20,981 nucleotides of DNA from Clostridia bacterium (GTDB taxonomy: Bacteria; Bacillota_A; Clostridia; Oscillospirales; QAKW01): positions 1-20,981 of the forward strand of contig JAFQKO010000080.1 in NCBI GenBank assembly GCA_017396865.1, given 5' to 3'. The position numbers and the translations under genes are program-made. Shown here piece by piece: positions 1 through 6,764 of this stretch (the stretch's first letter is position 1; every line of letters starts with the position of its first letter). The notes beneath the pieces are model-generated. The model made no database searches. It saw only the letters and a list, made by a program, of their open reading frames with translations, and was not told the DNA's origin.

Positions 1-1433
1 CGATCGACAAATTTCTCATACACCTCATAGGAGGGCTTACCCATCAGCTCCAGCACCTCGGAACAAATGTGCTCCGGTGCGGTACGAAGCTGACCCGATA
101 CGTGGCGGCGCGCCAATATTTCAATAAATCGACCGCCGCTCGCCCGATCCGCCATCACGTAATCATGGCGAATTCCCGAACGAACAAACACCTTTTTAAC
201 TCCGCGCACAGCCGAAGCACGGCGCAAAAGCTCGATGTATTCTTCATGGTCCTTGATCAGGTTGGGGCAGGGCTGCGGAGTCAGGCAGCGACGATGGGCG
301 CATACCCCCTTTTTCCCCTCGGCAACCGCCTTGCACGGCCCGGTGCGGAAATTAGCCGTAGGACCGCCGATATCGTGGATATAACCCTTAAAATCAGGCA
401 ACGATGCCAGCAATTCCACCTCTTCCACCACCGATTCAATGCTGCGAGAGGTGACCGCCCGCCCCTGATGATAAGCGATCGCACAAAAGGCACAACCGCC
501 GAAGCAGCCGCGATTATGGGTAACAGAAAACTCCACCTCAGCGAGGGCGGGAACCCCCTCTTTTCCATAAGAAGGATGCGGTTTACGGGTAAAAGCAATT
601 TTTGCCAAATCATCCAGCTCGGCGGTGGTGAGCGGCGGTGCGGGCGGATTCTGCACCAACAGCCCTTCGTCGTATCGCTCCACCAAAACTTTACCGGAAA
701 CAGGATCGCAGTTTTGATATTGCGTTCTGAAGGAGGCGGCATATTTTTCCTTATCGGCAACGATGGAACGATAATCAGGTAACGTTACGTACCCGCCCTT
801 CGGCTTATAATCCCGCTCGGTAAAGACGACCGTTCCGGGGATGTCTCTGATCTTGCGGATCGGAATTCCGCGATCCAAAAGCTCGGCGATCCGCAAAATC
901 GAGCGCTCGCCCATTCCGTAGCTCAAAATATCGGCGCCGCTATCGGGCAGGATGCTTTTACGGATGCGATTATCCCAATAATCGTAGTGTGCAAAACGCC
1001 GCAAGGAGGCCTCGATCCCGCCGATCACGATCGGCACGTCACCAAATGCTTCCCGAATTTTATTGCAATATACGATCACCGCACGGTCAGGGCGTTTGCC
1101 CGCCTTACCACCCGGCGAATAATAATCATAATCACGGCGGCGCTTAGCAACGGTATAGTTAGCAACCATTGAATCGAGGTTGCCTGCATTCACCAAAAAG
1201 GCCAGCCGAGGCACACCGAGGCGCAGGAAATCAGCGGTGTTTCGCCAATCAGGCTGAGGAAGCACCGCAACGGAAAATCCCGCCCGCTCCAGCACACGGC
1301 CGATGATCGCCGTTCCGAAGGAGGGGTGGTCAATATAGGCATCACCGCTTACGATGATGAAATCGGGCTGCGCAATCCCCTGTGCATCCAATTCGGCGCG
1401 GGTGATCGGCAACGGTTGTTTTGCAAGTTCCAT
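1..1433 (-). CDS. ygiQ: YgiQ family radical SAM protein (UPF0313), C-terminus cut by window edge
   Basis: Translation from the ATG at 1433 gives 477 codons with no stop before base 1, so the C-terminal part lies outside the window; family members are usually over 600 residues. The radical SAM cluster motif CxxxCxxC is at residues 310-317 (RGCFGGCAFC), preceded by an N-terminal half typical of YgiQ (PQPDW near residue 60, IGGIEASLRRFAHYDYW around residues 140-155). Such enzymes bind a 4Fe-4S cluster and cleave S-adenosylmethionine to start radical chemistry; the substrate of YgiQ is not known. The start is supported by GAGGT at 1441-1445, seven bases upstream. A promoter at 1453-1481 would give a very short leader. 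The gene is divergent from the FliB-like gene with 77 bases between the start codons. The family call is firm; the cellular role is unknown. Confidence 0.93.
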   Translation of the reverse strand, partial: MELAKQPLPITRAELDAQGIAQPDFIIVSGDAYIDHPSFGTAIIGRVLERAGFSVAVLPQPDWRNTADFLRLGVPRLAFLVNAGNLDSMVANYTVAKRRRDYDYYSPGGKAGKRPDRAVIVYCNKIREAFGDVPIVIGGIEASLRRFAHYDYWDNRIRKSILPDSGADILSYGMGERSILRIAELLDRGIPIRKIRDIPGTVVFTERDYKPKGGYVTLPDYRSIVADKEKYAASFRTQYQNCDPVSGKVLVERYDEGLLVQNPPAPPLTTAELDDLAKIAFTRKPHPSYGKEGVPALAEVEFSVTHNRGCFGGCAFCAIAYHQGRAVTSRSIESVVEEVELLASLPDFKGYIHDIGGPTANFRTGPCKAVAEGKKGVCAHRRCLTPQPCPNLIKDHEEYIELLRRASAVRGVKKVFVRSGIRHDYVMADRASGGRFIEILARRHVSGQLRTAPEHICSEVLELMGKPSYEVYEKFVD

Positions 1434-1452
1434 ATATTTTACCTCATCTTTT

Positions 1453-1481
1453 ATTTTAACTTAAAAAAGTTGATATTGCAA
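1453..1481 (-). promoter_or_regulatory. Predicted sigma-A promoter for the ygiQ-type gene
   Basis: Read on the minus strand: -35 TTGCAA (1481-1476), 17-base spacer, -10 TAAAAT (1458-1453). Transcription would start near 1446, directly at the GAGGT ribosome binding site. The -35 hexamer is its own reverse complement and is also the -35 of the divergent promoter. Confidence 0.6.
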
Positions 1482-1504
1482 TAGATAATCCGTAATGATA
1501 TAAT
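1476..1504 (+). promoter_or_regulatory. Predicted sigma-A promoter for the FliB-like gene (leaderless)
   Basis: TTGCAA (1476-1481), 17-base spacer, TATAAT (1499-1504). Only six bases separate the -10 from the ATG at 1511, so the transcript should begin at or beside the start codon. No Shine-Dalgarno sequence is present just before the ATG. Confidence 0.6.
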
Positions 1505-1510
1505 GAATTT

Positions 1511-2422
1511 ATGAAAACAATAACACCGAATTATTATGCAAACTTCAAATGTATTGCTGACCGTTGCCGCCATAGCTGCTGCATCGGCTGGGAGATCGAT
1601 ATTGATCCCGATACCCTGGAACGCTATCAGCGGGTATCGGGGGATTTTGGCGCGCGCCTGCGGGCAGAGATCGACGATCAAAACAACTGCTTTCGCTTAG
1701 ACGAAAAGGAGCGCTGTCCTTTTTTAAATCAGCAGGGGCTATGCGACATTATCAGCACGCTTGGCGAGGAGTCCCTTTGCCGGATCTGCACCGATCACCC
1801 GCGGTTTCGCAATTATTTTTCAAGTCACATCGAGATGGGGCTCGGTCTTTGCTGCGAGGAGGCGGCACGGCTGATCTTGACCCAAAACGAGCCGTTCTCC
1901 CTCACCGAACTGCCTCAAACCAATGATCCTGCCGAACGGGTTTTCTTCGACCTGCGCAATCGGTTATTTGATATGATTCAAAACGATCAAGTACCGTTTT
2001 CGCAACGTTTGGGATTATTACCCGCCGTTTGCGGCGGCGGATTGCCGCAGAAAACCGCATCGGAATGGGGGCGTATTTTTCAAAGATTAGAACAGTTAGA
2101 GCCACAATGGAGCACCCTGCTCTCCCAACTGTGCTCGGAGCATAATTTGCCTCAATTAAGCACGCAGTGGGATAATTACTCTGCGCGGCTGCTGATTTAT
2201 TTTGTTTATCGCCATTTAAGCGGCGCGTTGGAGGATCGGCGGCTCGGTGCGCGGGCGGCCTTTTGCGCATTGAGCGTTCAAATGATTCGCCACCTCGCGG
2301 CGCTTTTACAAAGGCGCGGGATGCTGACGATCGACTCCTTTTTGGAGCTTGCAAGGCTCTATTCAGCAGAGATCGAATACTCCGACGAAAACACGGAATT
2401 TCTTTTCGATCTGCTCTCATAA
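1511..2422 (+). CDS. FliB-like (flagellin lysine N-methylase family) cysteine-cluster protein
   Basis: A 303-residue protein with the N-terminal cysteine cluster of the YkgJ/FliB zinc- or iron-chelating group: C14, C19, C23 and C24 in CIADRCRHSCC, then a CPFL...GLC segment (near residues 70-79), LCRICTDHPRF (residues 90-100) and GLCC near residue 114. FliB methylates flagellin lysines in Salmonella, and many clostridial proteins of this shape carry that name by similarity. No flagellar gene is visible nearby, so the substrate here is uncertain; the safe statement is a metal-binding cysteine-cluster protein that may be a methylase. No signal peptide or membrane segment is seen. The ATG at 1511 has no ribosome binding site and lies six bases after a good -10 box, which suggests a leaderless mRNA. 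It stands alone as a transcription unit, divergent from the ygiQ-type gene. Confidence 0.8.
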   Translation: MKTITPNYYANFKCIADRCRHSCCIGWEIDIDPDTLERYQRVSGDFGARLRAEIDDQNNCFRLDEKERCPFLNQQGLCDIISTLGEESLCRICTDHPRFRNYFSSHIEMGLGLCCEEAARLILTQNEPFSLTELPQTNDPAERVFFDLRNRLFDMIQNDQVPFSQRLGLLPAVCGGGLPQKTASEWGRIFQRLEQLEPQWSTLLSQLCSEHNLPQLSTQWDNYSARLLIYFVYRHLSGALEDRRLGARAAFCALSVQMIRHLAALLQRRGMLTIDSFLELARLYSAEIEYSDENTEFLFDLLS

Positions 2423-2424
2423 AA

Positions 2425-2460
2425 ATTGTCCCCGCGGAGGCAATCCTCTGCGGGGACAAT
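2425..2460. repeat. Long inverted repeat (16-bp stem, 4-base loop)
   Basis: Arms 2425-2440 and 2445-2460 pair over 16 positions with one G-U wobble and loop CAAT. It begins three bases after the FliB-like stop codon. On the plus strand it is followed by GGTATATAAG rather than a T tract, so it is not a standard intrinsic terminator in the gene's direction. On the minus strand it is followed by five Ts, yet no minus-strand gene needs ending there. It could still block transcription, protect the mRNA 3' end, or be a dispersed palindromic element. Confidence 0.7.
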
Positions 2461-2518
2461 GGTATATAAGGGTCTTTCTTTGCATAGAGTGAACTAAAAA
2501 AAGCAAAGGAGCACCTCC

Positions 2519-5152
2519 ATGAAAGAAACAGAGCGACGGGGGCTGACCGAGGAGCAGGTGCGTGCCTCTCGCAAAAAATACGGTGCAAACACCCTATCAA
2601 AGAAAAAACGAAAAAGCTTTCTTCGACAATTTTTGAGCAGCTTCGGCGACCCGATCATCAAGATTCTGCTCGTTGCGTTGGCGATCAACGTACTATTCTT
2701 GTTCCACAATGCCGATTGGTTTGAGGCGGTCGGCATCGCGGTGGCTATTTTTTTGGCCACGTTTATCTCCACCCTATCGGAATACGGCAGCGAATCGGCG
2801 TTTTTGGAGCTGCAACGTGCCGCTTCCGACATAAAGTGTCGCGTGAAGCGTGCAAAAGGAATTTCGGAAATACCGATCGCCGACTTAGTTGTCGGCGACC
2901 TTGTGTTACTGCAGGCGGGTGAACGCATCCCCGCCGACGGAATTCTGCTTACGGGCAAGCTGAGCATTGATCAATCGGCGCTAAACGGTGAAAGCATCGA
3001 AGCCGAGAAATGCCCGCAAAACCCTTTGGATGAAGATTGGGATCTTTCCAACCGTTGCCAGCTTTTTCAAGGCAGCGTGATCACTGCCGGCGAAGGACTG
3101 ATGGAAGTAAAACGGGTTGGTGACAGCACCTTCTATGGACGCATGGCAAACGATCTTCAGGAAGAAACACCCGAAAGCCCGCTTAAGCTGCGACTTACAG
3201 GTCTTGCAAAATCCATAAGCCGCTTAGGGTACGTAGCCGCCGCCCTGATTGCATTCGCCGATCTGTTCAACAGCTTCGTGATTGATAACGGCTTTGATCT
3301 TGCGTTAGCAGCTTCCGATTTCACCCATCCGCTCGTTTGGGTACCGCGGATTCTGCACGCGCTGACCCTTGCCACGGCGGTCGTCGTTATGGCGGTTCCC
3401 GAAGGGTTGCCGATGATGATCACAGTGGTGCTTTCCTCCAATATGTTTCGGATGCTGAAGGATAAGGTGATGGTGCGCAAGCTGATCGGCATCGAAACCT
3501 CGGGAAGCATGAACATCCTTTTCACCGATAAAACGGGTACATTGACCCAAGGAAGGCTTCAGGTTATTAAGCTGGTGGATGGCCGCGGAACGTTATATGA
3601 CCGACCGAATCGATGCCCCAAGGCCATCCGTAAGCTGCTTGCGCTATCGGCACTCTACAACACCGGGGCCGATCTATCAAACGGAAAACCGATCGGCGGA
3701 AACGCAACCGATCGAGCTCTTTTAGAAAGCGTTTTACCGATTGAACGGGCGCTGTTCGGGTATCAGGTCCTTGAAAAGACTTCCTTCGACAGCGCCATTA
3801 AATTCTCCGCCGTACGAATCAAAGGAGATCAAGAATATATCTTCATCAAGGGTGCGCCCGAGAAGATACTTTCGGCCTGCCGCTGGTACATCGATGAAAA
3901 AGGCGAGCGAAAGCCCATTGACAAAAGAACCTTGGAGGATCATCGGCTGGTTCTGTCCGCAAAGGCGGTTCGCATGATTGCGATTGCGCTCTCACCTACA
4001 ACGATAACGTCAAATTCCAATCCGAAAGATCTAACGCTAATTGCGCTGGCAGGAATTCGGGATGAGATCCGAAAAGAGGTTCCAAGCGCAGTTGCCGAGG
4101 CACAAAGCGCAGGAATTCAGGTTGTGATGATGACCGGCGACAGCAAGGATACCGCCGTTGCCATTGCCAAGGATTGCGGCTTACTGCAAAGCAGAGCATC
4201 CAACCTTGTTTTAACCAGCAACGAGCTTGCCGCGATGAGCGATCGGGAAATTTCAGAAATTCTTCCCGAGCTGCGGGTAGTAGCACGGGCCCTGCCCACC
4301 GACAAAAGCAGATTGGTCCGATTGGCGCAGGCCAACGGACTGGTAACGGGCATGACCGGAGACGGCATCAACGATGCCCCCGCCCTCAAACGCGCCGACG
4401 TGGGCTTCGCCATGGGCAGCGGAACGGAGGTTGCAAAAGAGGCGGGCGACATCGTGATCCTTGATAACAACTTTGCTTCCATCGCCAAGGCGGTGCGATA
4501 CGGGCGCACCATCTTCAAGAGCATTCGCAAATTTATAACATATCAATTTACCATGAATCTCTGCGCGGTCGGCGTTTCCTTGATCGGTCCCTTTATCGGA
4601 ATCGACACCCCGGTAACGGTGATCCAAATGCTTTGGATCAACATCATCATGGACACTCTGGCGGGGCTTGCCTTTTCGGGTGAGCCTGCGCTCAAGGAAT
4701 ACATGAAAGAGCCGCCGAAGCGAAAAAACGAGCCGATCATCGACCGCCGAACCGCAGTACAGATCTTTTGGATGGGGCTTTACACCATGGGGCTTTGCCT
4801 CACCTTTTTATGGCTCCCCTATTTCCGCGAGCTCTTTCATTTCGCCGACGATCCCATCCACTTTTTAACCGCGTTTTACGCCCTCTTTATCTTTTCGGGG
4901 GTATTCAACAGCTTCAATGCCCGAACGGAGCGGATGAATCCGACGGCAAATCTTCGCAGAAATCTGCGTTTTTTATTCATCATGATGGTAGTTTCAACGG
5001 TGCAGATCATTATGATCTACTATGGCGGACACGTCTTTCGTACCGCAGGACTATCTCCCAATCAGCTACGGATGATCCTGCTGATGGCCTTTACCGTGAT
5101 CCCTGCCGATCAGATTCGCAAATGGATCGTTGCAATTAGAAAGAAAAAATGA
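2519..5152 (+). CDS. Calcium-transporting P-type ATPase, PMCA-like (P2B)
   Basis: An 877-residue P2-type ATPase of the inner membrane predicted to pump Ca2+ out of the cell. In order: N-terminal cation ATPase segment (residues 1-60), first membrane pair (about 47-85), actuator domain with NGES at 156-159, membrane helix 4 with PEGLP at 294-298 (E295 is the usual Ca ligand), phosphorylation site DKTGTLT with D337, nucleotide-binding region, the hinge motif GDGINDAP, and a C-terminal block of about six helices. Helix 6 reads QMLWINIIMDTLAGLAF, matching the PMCA-type N...D calcium-ligand pattern. The length is normal and no calmodulin-type tail is evident. The ribosome binding site AGGAG is at 2507-2511. 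The upstream 58 bases hold no convincing promoter beyond the hairpin at 2425-2460. A phosphatase gene follows after 27 bases, possibly cotranscribed, but it also has its own promoter. Confidence 0.92.
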   Translation: MKETERRGLTEEQVRASRKKYGANTLSKKKRKSFLRQFLSSFGDPIIKILLVALAINVLFLFHNADWFEAVGIAVAIFLATFISTLSEYGSESAFLELQRAASDIKCRVKRAKGISEIPIADLVVGDLVLLQAGERIPADGILLTGKLSIDQSALNGESIEAEKCPQNPLDEDWDLSNRCQLFQGSVITAGEGLMEVKRVGDSTFYGRMANDLQEETPESPLKLRLTGLAKSISRLGYVAAALIAFADLFNSFVIDNGFDLALAASDFTHPLVWVPRILHALTLATAVVVMAVPEGLPMMITVVLSSNMFRMLKDKVMVRKLIGIETSGSMNILFTDKTGTLTQGRLQVIKLVDGRGTLYDRPNRCPKAIRKLLALSALYNTGADLSNGKPIGGNATDRALLESVLPIERALFGYQVLEKTSFDSAIKFSAVRIKGDQEYIFIKGAPEKILSACRWYIDEKGERKPIDKRTLEDHRLVLSAKAVRMIAIALSPTTITSNSNPKDLTLIALAGIRDEIRKEVPSAVAEAQSAGIQVVMMTGDSKDTAVAIAKDCGLLQSRASNLVLTSNELAAMSDREISEILPELRVVARALPTDKSRLVRLAQANGLVTGMTGDGINDAPALKRADVGFAMGSGTEVAKEAGDIVILDNNFASIAKAVRYGRTIFKSIRKFITYQFTMNLCAVGVSLIGPFIGIDTPVTVIQMLWINIIMDTLAGLAFSGEPALKEYMKEPPKRKNEPIIDRRTAVQIFWMGLYTMGLCLTFLWLPYFRELFHFADDPIHFLTAFYALFIFSGVFNSFNARTERMNPTANLRRNLRFLFIMMVVSTVQIIMIYYGGHVFRTAGLSPNQLRMILLMAFTVIPADQIRKWIVAIRKKK

Positions 5153-5158
5153 TATAAT
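5130..5158 (+). promoter_or_regulatory. Predicted sigma-A promoter for the phosphatase gene
   Basis: TTGCAA (5130-5135), 17-base spacer, consensus TATAAT (5153-5158). It straddles the stop codon of the Ca ATPase gene (5150-5152). The start site would be near 5165, at the AAAGGAG ribosome binding site (5165-5171), giving a leader of about 15 bases. Confidence 0.6.
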
Positions 5159-5179
5159 GCTCCAAAAGGAGCGAAGAAT

Positions 5180-5611
5180 ATGAAAATATTGTTTATTTGC
5201 CACGGCAATATCTGCCGATCGACGATGGCAGAGTTCGTTATGAAAAAACTGGTTGCCGATGCGGGCCTCGACTGGGCGATCGCATCTGCCGCCACCAGCC
5301 GTGAGGAGATCGGAAACGACACCCACTACGGCACCAAAGCAATTCTGCGTGCAAAGGATATTCCCTTTACACCTCGTCGCGCACGGCAGATCACCCAAGA
5401 GGACTACAACCGCTACGATCTTTTAATCGGAATGGATAAACACAACATGATCAACATGCGGCGCTTTTATCCGAGCGATCCCGAAAAGAAGCTGCGGCTT
5501 TTACTGGATCGCGACATTGCCGACCCTTGGTACAGCGGAGATTTTGAAACCACCTTTGCCGACGTTTGGGAGGGGTGCAATAAGCTTTTGGCGGAATATA
5601 AAAAGAGATGA
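5180..5611 (+). CDS. Low-molecular-weight protein tyrosine phosphatase
   Basis: A 143-residue cytoplasmic phosphatase of the LMW-PTP fold. The P-loop CHGNICRS puts the nucleophile at C7 and the phosphate-binding arginine at R13. The general acid is D115 in the DPWYSGDF motif. Size and motif spacing are normal for the family. The enzyme removes phosphate from tyrosine (or arginine, as in YwlE-like members) residues; which one cannot be told from this sequence. AAAGGAG at 5165-5171 supports the start. It follows the Ca ATPase by 27 bases and ends inside a strong bidirectional terminator. No kinase or capsule gene is adjacent, so its partner is unknown. Confidence 0.94.
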   Translation: MKILFICHGNICRSTMAEFVMKKLVADAGLDWAIASAATSREEIGNDTHYGTKAILRAKDIPFTPRRARQITQEDYNRYDLLIGMDKHNMINMRRFYPSDPEKKLRLLLDRDIADPWYSGDFETTFADVWEGCNKLLAEYKKR

Positions 5612-5631
5612 GCCATGCTCATCTCTTTTTT
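5601..5631. terminator. Bidirectional intrinsic terminator
   Basis: Stem arms 5601-5613 and 5617-5629 (13 bp, loop CAT) with A and T tracts on either side. The phosphatase stop codon lies inside the stem. The esterase gene on the minus strand ends at 5634, so the same hairpin should stop both transcripts. Confidence 0.88.
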
Positions 5632-5633
5632 GA

Positions 5634-6683
5634 TTATCGTCCAAGAATTTCCTTAAGTTTATTCCCGATCACATATGCCATGCTGGCAAAGCCCGCCTGG
5701 TTGGGATGGCAGTTATCAACCAACGCACATTCCATCAAGAAGTCCATCAACAGTTCGGTACCCGGAATAAAATAAACGTTTTTATCCCCTGCTGCAAGGG
5801 CGTTTTCATAGGTTTGGCGCACGATCGCAAGCCGCTCCTTTTCCTCGTCGGTCAAATAGTATTTCGGTCGGGTCAGCATCAAAATCGGCAGATCGAGATG
5901 GGCGGCACGCACCTTTTTGAACATCTTTTCGTGGGTGGCGGCAAGATGGGCGGGATTGGGTGCGTTATGGTCATAGTCGTAAACAAAAACACGCATATCA
6001 AGGCTTGCCACATAGTCGGCCATGACATCCTCTGCTTTGGCGTTGCCGGAAAAGCCAAGGTTAATATGATCCATATCCAGCTCACGACCGATGATGCTCT
6101 GGTAAGAACCGCCCGGACGGGAGGCACATCCACCTTGCGTAATGGAAGAACCATAATAAACAATGGGCAAGGGATCGGCATAATCGGGCACTTCCTGAAT
6201 AATACTGCCCTCCTTGAGGCCGATATAAAGCTTCTTAACATCGGAATAGAGCGGAAAATTGATGGTATACTCCCGCAAGGACGGATCATAAAGATCAATA
6301 ACGCTCTCAAGACGATCTTTAATATCAAAAGGCGGAACGAAGGTTTTCAGATATCTTTTTCCGGTATAAAGGTCAAAGCCGATACTGCCGGTAAAGGGGA
6401 AATGTGCCATCTTCCCCACCTTGGGACCGTATTCGGCAACGATGGCGATATAGGGACTATCGGTCATAAAACGAACGCGGCCACCTGCTGTGTTTCCATG
6501 CTGATAGAGAACTCCTGCGCTGGTAGCCCTCGCAACCGCTTCCGGCATACGACGAAACTGTTCGCCCTCGCGCTTGATACCGTAAATCTTAAACGGGGCT
6601 TGCTCTGCATCGTAAAATACAACGTCCTCTTTATTGATCGTATTTTGAACAAGAAAGTTTTTATCAATCGTTGAAATATCCAT
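5634..6683 (-). CDS. SGNH/GDSL-type hydrolase (probable carbohydrate esterase)
   Basis: A 349-residue protein with an N-terminal beta-rich segment containing GFDLY (residues 102-106, the mark of the SGNH hydrolase N domain) and a C-terminal SGNH domain. Block I is GSSITQG with the predicted catalytic serine S180; block II is NLGFSGN (G210), block III YDHN (N240) and block V DNCH (D323, H326). These proteins usually deacylate sugars or small esters. No signal peptide is seen, so it should act in the cytoplasm on imported material. An in-frame ATG at 6698 has no ribosome binding site, while the ATG at 6683 has GGAGG at 6692-6696 at good spacing; in fact that site overlaps the upstream ATG, so 6683 is chosen. 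It is a single-gene unit with its own promoter. Confidence 0.86.
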   Translation of the reverse strand: MDISTIDKNFLVQNTINKEDVVFYDAEQAPFKIYGIKREGEQFRRMPEAVARATSAGVLYQHGNTAGGRVRFMTDSPYIAIVAEYGPKVGKMAHFPFTGSIGFDLYTGKRYLKTFVPPFDIKDRLESVIDLYDPSLREYTINFPLYSDVKKLYIGLKEGSIIQEVPDYADPLPIVYYGSSITQGGCASRPGGSYQSIIGRELDMDHINLGFSGNAKAEDVMADYVASLDMRVFVYDYDHNAPNPAHLAATHEKMFKKVRAAHLDLPILMLTRPKYYLTDEEKERLAIVRQTYENALAAGDKNVYFIPGTELLMDFLMECALVDNCHPNQAGFASMAYVIGNKLKEILGR

Positions 6684-6705
6684 AATCGGCACCTCCATTT
6701 TTTAA

Positions 6706-6734
6706 ATCGTATCACAAGCAGCCTCAAAATGCAA
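6706..6734 (-). promoter_or_regulatory. Predicted promoter for the SGNH hydrolase gene
   Basis: Minus strand: -35 TTGCAT (6734-6729), 17-base spacer, -10 TACGAT (6711-6706). It starts right after the terminator of the upstream metal ATPase gene, which supports a separate transcription unit. Confidence 0.5.
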
Positions 6735-6735
6735 T

Positions 6736-6764
6736 AAAAAAGAGCGGATTTTCCGCTCTTTTTT
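6736..6764 (-). terminator. Intrinsic terminator of the arsR-HMA-ATPase operon
   Basis: Minus strand: GAGCGGAA stem with loop of about four bases, arms 6751-6762 and 6737-6748, followed by a run of Ts. It begins directly at the ATPase stop codon (6764-6766). Confidence 0.85.

Noticed and set aside
69..782. 237-codon plus-strand frame at the window start
   Set aside because: It lies opposite the ygiQ-type gene, whose CxxxCxxC motif and family sequence are clear.
1902..2600. 232-codon minus-strand frame spanning the FliB-like gene end and the hairpin
   Set aside because: It covers two real plus-strand coding ends and a hairpin, and has no recognisable domain.
5706..6674. 322-codon open frame antisense to the SGNH hydrolase gene
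   Set aside because: The sense frame carries all SGNH catalytic blocks; the antisense product has no recognisable motif.
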